From: Plecoglossus altivelis
Lineage: Eukaryota > Chordata > Actinopteri > Osmeriformes > Plecoglossidae
Direction of reading: 5' to 3'
Assembly: GCA_036571765.1 (NCBI GenBank)
Contig: BROE01000016.1
Coordinates: 8,141,491-8,205,490 of the forward strand
DNA: 64,000 bases
Shown: positions 51,201 through 55,835 of the stretch, piece by piece
How positions within the stretch are numbered: the stretch's first letter is position 1
Layout: each line of letters opens with the position of its first letter
Notes under the pieces: generated by a model
Database searches by the model: none
What the model saw: the letters and a program-made list of their open reading frames with translations, nothing else
What the model was told of the DNA's origin: nothing
Position numbers and translations under genes: made by a program

Positions 51201-54200
51201 TCCACTAGCGTAACATTGGAGAAGAAGTTTTGGTAGCTCAATTCTGTCTGCCTTTTTTTACTGATGGTGCAAACCTGATTAGTAGTCTGGTAAAGGTGTC
51301 GATAAAGTTCCAATTCTTGATGAATCCCCACTAATGGACACTGAGCCAGTACCCATTTGAGAGGCTGTTCTCTTCCAGGTTTTGAGACTGACAGGAATCA
51401 GGCAGTCCCGGTTGCCAAGTGGCAGCATCCCATCCGACATGTCTCATTCAGTTGCATCCTCCTCCTACAGCCCTGCATCTGTTTCCTCCTCCTCCGTCCC
51501 TCCTTACCTTGCGAGCTGTTTTGGGTAGAAATCCTCCCTTCTTTCACTTACTCCCAATCCCACTGGTACCTCCCAGGGTGAGCCAGTTCCTGTCAGTCCC
51601 AGGCAGCCTGCATGTAAAGGTCGGCCTGCTCCCGTAGGGGAGTCTACCTAAGGAGCACGCACGGGTTCTCCCCATCAACCAGCAGGGGGAGCTGCAGCTT
51701 CTGAAAGGCGTGCAGTGCACAGATTTTTATACAGTTGATTTCACAAACAGGGTTTCCGAGGCTTTAAAGGGGAGAAAGGTGAACCGGGCTTGCCTGGCCT
51801 GGACGGGCTGGATGCCCCTTGCGCTGTGGTATGGTGTCCTCTCCCTTCCCTATCCAGCATGCTTTGGGCTTCCCATAAACATTCCCCTCACCATCCCCTC
51901 TCATTGGCTGCTCCTTTATGGATGTATCACAGGAACAATCATGGCTACTTGGACATTAACTTCTGACTGCCTAACATCTCCACTTTTTATTTGCTTGAAA
52001 AAGTCTTTTTAAACCAGTATCTATTTGAATTTATGAATGTGTGCATGATTTAAATAGACCATTCTAAGTAAATGTAATGCTTGTACAATTTGAATGAGTT
52101 GGTTGAAGTTACTAATATATTTTAGGCGTAAATTAATTGTAAAATAGTTATTTTTGAACTCGCTAATAGCAGGAGCCGTACTCTGACACTAATGTCCTTA
52201 CTTCCTTCATTGCATGCTTCAAGCACCAATTTTCCAAACTTTTCTTACCTCTTGAGGCAACAGGATGCCCTGTGGTGTAAACCTGGAAATTTACAACATT
52301 CAGTCTTATCACTGATAAACATACTGTTTTATGGATACAGTAAGACGTTACACTTGCGTGGTTAGGGTTAAGCTTTCCGCCTGTGGGGTTGGGGTAAGTG
52401 AGCTTCTTTGGTTTGGTGTGTTTTGCATCAGGTATTACAGGTAGCGCATCAGGTATTACAGGGAGTGCATCAGGTATTACAGGGAGTGCATCAGGTATTA
52501 CAGGTAGTGCATCAGGTATTACAGGTAGCGCATCAGGTATTACAGGTAGTGCATCAAGTATTACAGGTAGTGCATACGGTATTACAGGTAGTGCATCAGG
52601 TATTACAGGTAGTGCATCAGGTATTACAGGTAGTGCATCAGGTATTACAGGGAGTGCATCAGGTATTACAGGTAGTGCATCAGGTATTACAGGTAGCGCA
52701 TCAGGTATTACAGGTAGTGCATCAGGTATTACAGGTAGTGCATCAGGTATTACAGGTAGCGCATCAGGTATTACAGGTAGTGCATACGGTATTACAGGTA
52801 GTGCATCAGGTATTACAGGTAGTGCATCAGGTATTACAGGTAGTGCATCAGGTATTACAGGTAGCGCATCAGGTATTACAGGGAGTGCATCAGGTATTAC
52901 AGGTAGTGCATCAGGTATTACAGGGAGTGCATCAGGTATTACAGGTAGTGCATCAGGTATTACAGGGAGTGCATCAGGTATTACAGGTAGCGCATCAGGT
53001 ATTACAGGTAGGGCATCAGGTATTACAGGGAGTGCATCAGGTATTACAGGTAGTGCATCAGGTATTACAGGTAGTGCATCAGGTATTACAGGTAGTGCAT
53101 ACGGTATTACAGGGAGTGCATCAGGTATTACAGGGAGTGCATCAGGTATTACAGGTAGTGCATACGGTATTACAGGTAGTGCATCCGGTATTACAGGTAG
53201 TGCATCCGGTATTACAGGTAGTGCATCAGGTATTACAGGTAGTGCATCAGGTATTACAGGGAGTGCATCAGGTATTACAGGTAGCGCATCAGGTATTACA
53301 GGTAGTGCATACGGTATTACAGGTAGTGCATCAGGTATTACAGGGAGTGCATCAGGTATTACAGGGAGTGCATCAGGTATTACAGGTAGTGCATCAGGTA
53401 TTACAGGTAGTGCATACGGTATTACAGGTATTACACAAAAGTGGTTAACATAACAACAGTCTCACAATAGCACAGCCAGTAAGGTGGTTGGACCGGTCTC
53501 AGAACCCACTGGTTATAATTGCAGACATTATACGCCTCCCTCACTCATAGCCTGCATGTGCAGGCTGTTTTTAAATAACATGTATGTATACCATGTATTT
53601 CTTCAAATTGTTTGCCAAAAAATGTCTGTTGTATTAAACTGAATGTAGTCAGTCAAGTGACCAATACTCCCGAATCCGTTCTAACATTGTTTCGAGTCAG
53701 AATAAGATGTTTTATACTGATTACAAGCCGCTCACTACAGTATATTTTTACCAATATTGTTTCAACCACTTTATTTACGGCACATAATATCACATCAATA
53801 TGGCTGATGACTGTGGTCTGAAATAATGAAGTAAAGTAAACCCAAACATTTACAAGGGGAGTACTTCATTCTCATTGTGAACACATAATAGAGTACAGGT
53901 ACATACACACTCTACCCTGTGCCCCAAGTACCATATGTGGAGATGGGTGTGACTGTATAAACCTAGAATCAAAATAATGCTGTACTGTGCTCACAGTGGC
54001 CATTTTGGATCATTTGCTATACTGAACTACATTTTTGCGAGGTTGTTCTGTTTATTTATTTCAGTTTCAAAAGTATGTGTGACATATTCTATTTCCTTCC
54101 TTAGGGAGATGATGGCTTACCAGTACCCGGTTGTTGGAATAAAGTAAGTTGAATTTCAAATGCTAAGGTTTAAATGTAATTCTTTGCTGTGGAAACTCTA

Positions 54201-54326
54201 TGCATCTTGCAATTATGCATTGCTTGCTAGTACAGCCATTGGTTATGGAAAGATCACATCATCACCTCTAACTCAATTAACGTGATTTAACCGTGTTACC
54301 TTTTTGTTTGTTTTGTCTTGCAGTGA
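11386..54326 (+). CDS. col13a1: col13a1, collagen alpha-1(XIII) chain; 5' end outside window, spliced over 43 exons
   Basis: Type II membrane collagen with a short cytosolic tail, one transmembrane helix and three extracellular triple-helical domains. In mammals it acts in cell-matrix adhesion and at the neuromuscular junction (known of the family). The visible exons join into about 649 residues of mostly Gly-X-Y sequence. COL1 is w1-w11, NC2 is w12-w13, COL2 is w14-w26, NC3 is the end of w26 plus w27, COL3 is w28-w41 and NC4 is w40-w42. Recognition rests on GQPGTRGFPGFP (w7), GLSIIGPRGPP (w6), GVCGDYTHR (w12), MMGPPGLPG at the NC3/COL3 border, GLDGRPGP (w36) and the tail GLPVPGCWNK. All of these recall human COL13A1 more than COL23A1 or COL25A1. 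Exons are mostly 27, 36, 45 or 54 bp and phase 0, as in transmembrane collagens. The transmembrane and NC1 exon was not found and should lie upstream. Human COL13A1 is about 717 residues, so the missing part is roughly the N-terminal 110. Many exons are in frame and may be alternatively spliced. Confidence 0.95.
11431..13948 (+). other. col13a1 intron after w1
   Basis: 2.5 kb. Contains the roughly 52-bp minisatellite at 11915-12287 and otherwise nothing recognisable. Confidence 0.85.
11915..12287. repeat. Minisatellite, about 52-bp unit, 7 copies
   Basis: Each unit begins GTCAGACCTATAGACTG and continues through a purine-rich block to a CT-rich end. Later copies alternate between an AAAGGAGAGGCC type and an AAATGAGAGGGC type, so the repeat has a two-unit higher-order period of about 104 bp. 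Confidence 0.95.
13949..13956 (+). CDS. col13a1: col13a1 exon w2, 8-bp microexon
   Basis: Only GACCTCCA lies between the acceptor ttcttcttacag and the donor gtaagt. Joined to the dangling G of w1 it gives Gly-Pro-Pro and returns the frame to phase 0, which every later exon uses. The strong sites on both sides and the exact frame repair support it. Confidence 0.85.
13957..17500 (+). other. col13a1 intron after w2
   Basis: 3.5 kb. Contains a GC-rich stretch at 15895-16225 unlike its surroundings. No further exon seen. Confidence 0.85.
15895..16225. other. GC-rich island of unknown nature
   Basis: About 330 bp, clearly richer in C and G than the AT-rich intron around it, and including the inverted repeat CCTCTAGG / CCTAGAGG near 16100. 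No tRNA-like boxes, terminal repeats or open frame that I can recognise. It could be an old unclassified repeat. Confidence 0.35.
17501..17527 (+). CDS. col13a1: col13a1 exon w3 (27 bp)
   Basis: GPPGRAGFP after ccccttttcag and before gtaact. Matches the place of human GPTGRPGLP. Phase 0 at both ends, COL1. Confidence 0.88.
17528..20958 (+). other. col13a1 intron after w3
   Basis: 3.4 kb. Contains a GA-rich stretch (18775-18845), a short inverted repeat at 19697-19720 and a TA-repeat hairpin (20836-20892) just before the next exon. No exon seen. Confidence 0.85.
20836..20892. repeat. TA microsatellite with self-complementary structure
   Basis: Runs of (TA)n separated by GAAATC, CA and G. It can fold on itself and ends 66 bp before exon w4. 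Confidence 0.9.
20959..20994 (+). CDS. col13a1: col13a1 exon w4 (36 bp)
   Basis: GDKGTMGIPGRM between ctcatcag and gtgagt, equivalent to human GDKGAIGMPGRV. COL1. Confidence 0.93.
20995..22249 (+). other. col13a1 intron after w4
   Basis: 1.25 kb, with a CT-rich stretch before the next acceptor. No other element seen. Confidence 0.85.
22250..22276 (+). CDS. col13a1: col13a1 exon w5 (27 bp)
   Basis: GLKGHTGEK between tgaccccag and gtaagt. Phase 0, COL1. This position is poorly conserved in the human chain as I recall it, so the exon may be optional. Confidence 0.85.
22336..22445. mobile_element. Degenerate palindromic MITE-like repeat
   Basis: The left arm CCAAATTGCACCCTATGTTC and the right arm GGGTATTAGGGTGTGATTTG are imperfect inverted copies around a CTGGTCAAAA core. 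The wording resembles a short repeat with CACCCTAT ends and TGACC core that is, from memory, very common in salmonids and pike. No target duplication can be fixed. Confidence 0.5.
23671..23737. repeat. Two adjacent perfect inverted repeats
   Basis: 23671-23704 has 16-bp arms (GTACTTCATGTTTCAG and its complement) with a 2-base loop. After 7 bases, 23712-23737 has 12-bp arms (TATATTTGTGTA and its complement), again with a 2-base loop. Neither arm pair has a mismatch. Confidence 0.95.
24667..24717 (+). CDS. col13a1: col13a1 exon w6 (51 bp)
   Basis: GAPGEPGLSIIGPRGPP between gtcctcag and gtaagt. GLSIIGPRGPP is a hallmark stretch of COL13A1, where Ile-Ile interrupts the usual Pro-rich X-Y pattern. 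COL1. Confidence 0.96.
24718..26720 (+). other. col13a1 intron after w6
   Basis: 2.0 kb, with a short GT repeat at 26423-26450. A two-unit TTAGGG stretch at 25757-25774 is too short to be telomeric. Confidence 0.85.
26721..26756 (+). CDS. col13a1: col13a1 exon w7 (36 bp)
   Basis: GQPGTRGFPGFP between ctgtctttag and gtaagt. As recalled, all 12 residues are the same in human COL13A1. COL1. Confidence 0.96.
26757..27202 (+). other. col13a1 intron after w7
   Basis: 446 bp. Nothing recognised. Confidence 0.85.
27203..27229 (+). CDS. col13a1: col13a1 exon w8 (27 bp)
   Basis: GPIGLDGKA between ttcatcatag and gtgagt, matching human GPIGLDGKP. COL1. Confidence 0.94.
27490..27516 (+). CDS. col13a1: col13a1 exon w9 (27 bp)
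   Basis: GQNGLKGDM between tctcgctcag and gtaagc, in the place of human GHPGPKGDM. COL1. Confidence 0.93.
27517..29277 (+). other. col13a1 intron after w9
   Basis: 1.8 kb, AT-rich, nothing recognised. Confidence 0.85.
29278..29304 (+). CDS. col13a1: col13a1 exon w10 (27 bp)
   Basis: GQRGPKGVA between tactttctag and gtaagt. COL1, phase 0. Confidence 0.9.
29423..29449 (+). CDS. col13a1: col13a1 exon w11 (27 bp), end of COL1
   Basis: GDPGPKGEK between ttacctgtcag and gtgagg. Separated from w10 by an intron of only 118 bp. Confidence 0.92.
29570..29596 (+). CDS. col13a1: col13a1 exon w12 (27 bp), COL1/NC2 border
   Basis: GVCGDYTHR between gttcttcag and gtaagc. The Cys and the Tyr-x-His-Arg ending match human GQCGEYPHR. 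The cysteine can form an interchain disulfide (family knowledge). Confidence 0.95.
29597..32123 (+). other. col13a1 intron after w12
   Basis: 2.5 kb. Human COL13A1 has extra NC2 residues after the w12 equivalent, and I could not find their exon here. A CT-rich tract (about 31860-32000) precedes the next exon. Confidence 0.8.
31860..32000. repeat. Pyrimidine-rich tract
   Basis: CT-rich strand, including a repeated CCCTCCCTCCCTTTCCC block, about 120-260 bp upstream of the NC2 exon. It leaves several overlapping open frames of no significance. Confidence 0.8.
32124..32189 (+). CDS. col13a1: col13a1 exon w13 (66 or 63 bp), NC2
   Basis: Non-collagenous segment reading QMLPITVRNMPQISPLILKR then LK, donor gtacat. 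It aligns with the human NC2 stretch that ends in Pro-x-Ile-Lys-Arg-Arg. The acceptor is cccctcagcag, a tandem NAGNAG site, so the first Gln codon can be included or skipped without changing frame. Confidence 0.85.
32190..34005 (+). other. col13a1 intron after w13
   Basis: 1.8 kb. No exon or clear repeat recognised. Confidence 0.85.
34006..34095 (+). CDS. col13a1: col13a1 exon w14 (90 bp), start of COL2
   Basis: Thirty residues from GDPGAQGPPGPPGPPGLPG to NGASGPP, ten perfect Gly-X-Y triplets. Donor gtaatt. The acceptor ctctcagcag is a second NAGNAG site; using the upstream AG would add one Gln. Confidence 0.95.
34246..34287 (+). CDS. col13a1: col13a1 exon w15 (42 bp)
   Basis: GKPGEPGKPGKDPR between cctgttttag and gtaaga. 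It ends with a break in Gly-X-Y (KDPR) that continues into w16. Confidence 0.93.
34399..34416 (+). CDS. col13a1: col13a1 exon w16 (18 bp)
   Basis: LLPGMK between tatccacag and gtacca. With w15 and w17 it gives a small COL2 interruption equivalent to human IAVAGMKGEPG. Very short, but the frame and the match to the human interruption support it. Confidence 0.82.
34417..35000 (+). other. col13a1 intron after w16
   Basis: 584 bp, nothing recognised. Confidence 0.85.
35001..35027 (+). CDS. col13a1: col13a1 exon w17 (27 bp)
   Basis: GEPGMPGLK between tattatacag and gtaatt, equal to human GEPGIPGTK. COL2. Confidence 0.94.
35028..35441 (+). other. col13a1 intron after w17
   Basis: 414 bp, nothing recognised. 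Confidence 0.85.
35442..35486 (+). CDS. col13a1: col13a1 exon w18 (45 bp)
   Basis: GDHGDVGPIGPEGPK between ttgttcacag and gtatta. Five Gly-X-Y triplets of COL2. Confidence 0.93.
35736..35915. repeat. CA-rich imperfect microsatellite
   Basis: Repeated CACACA blocks separated by ATGGA and AGA units. Confidence 0.9.
36183..36238. repeat. GA microsatellite
   Basis: About 27 uninterrupted GA units within a purine-rich flank that extends to about 36300. Confidence 0.97.
37320..37346 (+). CDS. col13a1: col13a1 exon w19 (27 bp)
   Basis: GPKGDIGGK between cttatacag and gtaaga. COL2. Confidence 0.92.
37347..40923 (+). other. col13a1 intron after w19
   Basis: 3.6 kb, the longest intron inside COL2. 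Contains CA tracts near 37918-37934 and 39990-40005 and a G/C-rich patch with long G and C runs (40190-40475). A plain stretch at 39300-39770 looks unlike repeat DNA and may be regulatory. Confidence 0.8.
40190..40475. other. G/C-run cluster, G-quadruplex candidate
   Basis: Contains runs of 7 to 8 G near 40222-40250 within about 30 bases and C runs at 40324-40330 and 40456-40468, either strand able to supply four closely spaced G tracts. Confidence 0.6.
40924..40968 (+). CDS. col13a1: col13a1 exon w20 (45 bp)
   Basis: GDFGLPGMPGKQGLK between ctctcag and gtagtt. COL2, five triplets. Confidence 0.93.
40969..41989 (+). other. col13a1 intron after w20
   Basis: 1.0 kb. A short direct repeat CCCAAACCAAGATGT occurs at 41680-41722. 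Nothing else recognised. Confidence 0.85.
41990..42025 (+). CDS. col13a1: col13a1 exon w21 (36 bp)
   Basis: GEPGFPGTPGLK between tccttgtag and gtaaat. COL2. Confidence 0.93.
42130..42183 (+). CDS. col13a1: col13a1 exon w22 (54 bp)
   Basis: GQAGTHGIPGIPGKRGYR with donor gtaggc. The acceptor (gtgattctgtgaag) has a weak pyrimidine tract and the preceding intron is only 104 bp, so skipping is plausible. COL2. Confidence 0.87.
42184..42936 (+). other. col13a1 intron after w22
   Basis: 753 bp, nothing recognised. Confidence 0.85.
42937..43023 (+). CDS. col13a1: col13a1 exon w23 (87 bp)
   Basis: Begins GEKGDTSPEGTSIKGEPG and ends GSVGPK, 29 residues, between gtttacag and gtaccg. Gly-X-Y is broken at DTSPEGTSIK, matching a break in human COL2 with a similar -NSI- sequence. 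Confidence 0.94.
43143..43169 (+). CDS. col13a1: col13a1 exon w24 (27 bp)
   Basis: GDKGDQGVK between ctcttttcag and gtaaga. COL2. Confidence 0.93.
43170..43608 (+). other. col13a1 intron after w24
   Basis: 439 bp, AT-rich, nothing recognised. Confidence 0.85.
43609..43644 (+). CDS. col13a1: col13a1 exon w25 (36 bp)
   Basis: GESGSEGPSGPR between ggccactag and gtaagt. COL2. Confidence 0.92.
43858..43914 (+). CDS. col13a1: col13a1 exon w26 (57 bp), end of COL2 and start of NC3
   Basis: GPPGPTGEPGKAEILNNEN between taatctag and gtacgt. The triple helix ends at GEPGK and the acidic AEILNNEN starts NC3, corresponding to human GKGEMVDYNGN. Confidence 0.92.
44011..44034 (+). CDS. col13a1: col13a1 exon w27 (24 bp), NC3
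   Basis: DIRNVPMM between catccttag and gtgagt. Matches the human NC3 end EIRTLALM just before GPPGLPG. NC3 here totals about 16 residues and seems several residues shorter than the human one. Confidence 0.88.
44145..44198 (+). CDS. col13a1: col13a1 exon w28 (54 bp), start of COL3
   Basis: GPPGLPGPPGIAGLPGTK between ctgtcatcag and gtaggt, similar to the human COL3 start. Confidence 0.95.
44319..44363 (+). CDS. col13a1: col13a1 exon w29 (45 bp)
   Basis: GEVGLPGPPGLDGEK between gctttctaag and gtgagc, equal to human GEIGLPGPPGHDGEK. COL3. Confidence 0.95.
44503..44637 (+). CDS. col13a1: col13a1 exon w30 (135 bp), largest exon seen
   Basis: Forty-five residues from GPRGKPGDTGPAGP to GDSGPSGSP, fifteen unbroken triplets, between gtttctcag and gtgagt. 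It may represent several smaller ancestral exons fused. Confidence 0.95.
44638..45263 (+). other. col13a1 intron after w30
   Basis: 626 bp, nothing recognised. Confidence 0.85.
45264..45335 (+). CDS. col13a1: col13a1 exon w31 (72 bp)
   Basis: Twenty-four residues from GLDGPTGEKGVAGTP to GLPGSM, between taccctgtag and gtacgc. COL3. Confidence 0.94.
45549..45593 (+). CDS. col13a1: col13a1 exon w32 (45 bp)
   Basis: GPKGEAGDKGERSDM between gcgctacag and gtaaaa. The last triplet lacks Gly (SDM), giving a break at the w32/w33 border as in human COL3. Confidence 0.93.
45852..45902 (+). CDS. col13a1: col13a1 exon w33 (51 bp)
   Basis: VYGPPGPPGPQGPVGPA between tatgtttcag and gtatgt. Val-Tyr completes the break, then Gly-X-Y resumes. 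Confidence 0.93.
46043..46069 (+). CDS. col13a1: col13a1 exon w34 (27 bp)
   Basis: GPQGLSGPK between tacctcttag and gtaaga. COL3. Confidence 0.93.
46213..46299 (+). CDS. col13a1: col13a1 exon w35 (87 bp)
   Basis: GEPGIGLRGEKGASGLKGDK then GDRGHLGLP, with one imperfect triplet (GIGLRG), between cacatccag and gtaagt. The exon's last bases GGACTTCCTGT recur 20 bp downstream without making a new donor. Confidence 0.94.
46300..47186 (+). other. col13a1 intron after w35
   Basis: 887 bp, ending in a CT-rich stretch. Nothing else recognised. Confidence 0.85.
47187..47222 (+). CDS. col13a1: col13a1 exon w36 (36 bp)
   Basis: GAHGLDGRPGPV between cactgtccag and gtgagt, equal to human GASGLDGRPGPP. 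COL3. Confidence 0.95.
47223..48163 (+). other. col13a1 intron after w36
   Basis: 941 bp, with a CTC repeat at 47250-47277 directly after the exon. No exon seen. Confidence 0.85.
48164..48217 (+). CDS. col13a1: col13a1 exon w37 (54 bp)
   Basis: GLIGPVGVAGPAGPKGER between cgctcacag and gtgagt, close to human GTPGPIGVPGPAGPKGER. COL3. Confidence 0.95.
48318..48371 (+). CDS. col13a1: col13a1 exon w38 (54 bp)
   Basis: GVKGDTGVPGPIGPQGIP between gtgaatttag and gtaagt. COL3. Confidence 0.94.
48459..48494 (+). CDS. col13a1: col13a1 exon w39 (36 bp)
   Basis: GLVGPQGFKGNR between tctcttacag and gtaaga. COL3. Confidence 0.94.
48495..50946 (+). other. col13a1 intron after w39
   Basis: 2.45 kb. Carries the hAT-type MITE at 50142-50272 and CTC-rich stretches near 49700-49765. 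No exon seen. Confidence 0.85.
50134..50280. mobile_element. Non-autonomous hAT-type MITE, 131 bp, with 8-bp target duplication
   Basis: The element spans 50142-50272. Its left end CAGGGGTGGGCAATCCTGGT and right end AGGACCAGGATTGCCCACCC are inverted repeats over about 22 bp. Flanks TACTAGAA and TTCTAGAA form an 8-bp target duplication with one mismatch. The CAGGGGTGGGC end and 8-bp duplication are typical of hAT transposons. The middle has no coding sequence. Confidence 0.88.
50947..51033 (+). CDS. col13a1: col13a1 exon w40 (87 bp), first cysteine exon (COL13-type)
   Basis: Begins GERGKKGNRGAKGDKGDQG and ends APGLDAPCPL, between gtttgcag and gtatgt. From memory it differs from human COL13A1 by only a couple of residues. 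In human the LDAPCPL ending is followed directly by the GEDGLPVQGCWNK tail. Here a second cysteine exon (w41) lies between. Confidence 0.96.
51034..51750 (+). other. col13a1 intron between the two cysteine exons
   Basis: 717 bp, C-rich in its second half. No exon seen. Confidence 0.85.
51751..51828 (+). CDS. col13a1: col13a1 exon w41 (78 bp), second cysteine exon (COL25-like)
   Basis: Begins GFRGFKGEKGEPGLPG and ends LDGLDAPCAV, between cacaaacag and gtatgg. Phase 0 at both ends, like w40. It resembles the end of COL25A1 (GFRGVKGEKGEPG ... GLDGLDAPC, from memory) more than anything in human COL13A1. It may be used as an alternative to w40 or together with it. Confidence 0.92.
51829..54104 (+). 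other. col13a1 intron before last coding exon
   Basis: 2.3 kb, almost half of it the 21-bp minisatellite at 52425-53432. The rest has nothing recognised. Confidence 0.85.
52425..53432. repeat. 21-bp minisatellite, about 48 copies
   Basis: Unit GCATCAGGTATTACAGGTAGT and one-base variants (GGGAGT, GTAGCG, CATACGG, CATCCGG). No length variants are seen, so two + frames stay open throughout, translating as (SASGITG)n and (VHQVLQ-V/G)n. Its intronic place and lack of a codon-use signal argue against coding. Most units contain TATTACAGGTAGTG, which reads as an acceptor and a donor back to back. Confidence 0.97.
54105..54143 (+). CDS. col13a1: col13a1 exon w42 (39 bp), last sense codons
   Basis: GDDGLPVPGCWNK between tccttccttag and gtaagt, equal to the human tail GEDGLPVQGCWNK. 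The Cys and Trp are conserved across collagens XIII, XXIII and XXV. The last six bases are AATAAA. If the donor is not used, translation adds Val-Ser and stops at TGA 54150-54152. Confidence 0.95.
54144..54323 (+). other. col13a1 last intron (180 bp)
   Basis: Consensus donor gtaagt and strong acceptor tttgtttgttttgtcttgcag. Retaining it changes the protein end by only two residues. Confidence 0.75.
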
Positions 54327-55835
54327 CGATAGCTACGAAGTGGCATGTGTTACTGTAGATAGAATATTTATTTTTCTACTTTTTATGTGCTTTCTTATAC
54401 TGATACAAAAACAACAGAAAAAAGGCAGCATTTTTGTACAGATTTCTGTTTATTTTAGTACTTATAATGTTTCTGTATGGGATTTTATATCTATGCATTA
54501 TTTTAACATGTTTAAATAAGGAAGAATTCTAAAGGGGCTGCATACATATGCATGATATTTGTGCATAATGTAAAGTTGATATTGCCTATTAACTTATTTG
54601 ATCGTGTTTTGTTGATGTTGTAACAGACCATGCTGCACTGAACTGTGGGGCTGGAGAGATGAAGTGTTGGCTTTTACCATTTCTAGTTGAACCCTGTTTC
54701 TAGAGATACAGATGTCCTACAAACATAGCAAATAAGTGCAGTAATGATGTCGTGTATGACGCTTTCAACTGGCCAGTGACAGATAGCACTGTTTTTAGTC
54801 TGCACTGTACAGGTAAAAAAACATTTGCTAAATTAATGATTCCCATATGCTTACATTGCTTGAACAAAATACAATTTAGGTCCATACCAGTCCATACCAT
54901 TGTACCAGAATGACGCAACTTGCCGGTATCTGAAAGGACAAGGACATTTTTATCTTGTAAAGTGGAGTTCAACTTGGACTGCTTAACCATTAGATGATTA
55001 TGTTGTTTCTACCAAAGTAGGCATAAGCAACTGAACTAAATAGTCTACATTCAATTGTACAGCCAGAAGCCAAACACATTCTAAGCTATAAATGCAACCT
55101 TACCAGCCTCAATTTGTTCAAGTTATCTGCATATTGTTTTTATCCAATCTAAGGGGCAGCCACCCTGTGCATTTTGACTATCAGGCTATGTTTTAACCCA
55201 CATTTGTATTCGTGAACGTTGTCTAAATGTTGACCCATCAAGCTTATTCTTGGATGACTGAAATATTGCTGCTCACCCGTATGGCATGCTGCTGCAGTAG
55301 CCCCATTGCCTGTACACCCAGTGAACCTCATCCATTTATTTATATATGAAGTATGCTAATCACAGACATTATGAAGATTAGATTTGGTAAGAAATAGATA
55401 CATTACATGTTTTATCTGAAACTGTTCTACAGAGAGCATATCTTGTATTGAGTACCCTTTAACTATGTCACAAGTTGAATCAGTGTTTAAGAAATGGATG
55501 AGGGGTGTTGCTGTGGAGCTTGTTTCATTAACTGCTGCTCATTGTAAAGATAAAAAAGCTAGGTTTGTGTGTTTGCTCTCCCTGGAAATGTATAGCTAGT
55601 TAAAAGATTGTCAAACTCCCACTGTTGATAAAACTGTCATCAGGTCATTATAGGCCTACAGTACTTTTATATACCTACGTATGCCTTTATCGCTAGTACC
55701 TACACTTATTAATGTATCAAAATTGCAATAAGTCCACAACGAATTCTTAAATATGTACAAATTACTTTTATCTATTTTGTTTATGCATTATTTTCTAAAT
55801 GACAATCAGAAATAAAAACATACATTTCTAAAGTA
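54324..55835 (+). other. col13a1: col13a1 terminal exon: stop codon and putative 3' UTR
   Basis: The exon begins exactly with TGA, so the stop codon is separated from the last sense codon by an intron. Sequence to about 55835 is AT-rich with no Gly-X-Y. An AATAAA at 55811-55816 is followed by a GT-rich stretch (GTGCACGCGTGTGC) near 55838-55851, a reasonable polyadenylation signal. Other AATAAA copies farther on make the true end uncertain. Confidence 0.5.
55811..55816 (+). promoter_or_regulatory. Candidate polyadenylation signal AATAAA
   Basis: Canonical hexamer about 1.5 kb after the stop codon, with a GT-rich stretch 20-40 bp later. Confidence 0.4.

Noticed and set aside
51571..51602. Possible exon beginning GGTGAGCCAGTTCCT after ctcccag
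   Set aside because: Loses the Gly-X-Y pattern after the first triplet and has no suitable donor.
52425..53432. Regular direct repeats suggesting a CRISPR array
   Set aside because: There are no unique spacers between units and the setting is a vertebrate intron.
52398..53453. 351-codon open frame of repeated SASGITG (and 346 codons of VHQVLQ in another frame)
   Set aside because: Both frames are by-products of a stop-free 21-bp minisatellite inside an intron; no start context, splice support or non-repeat domain.
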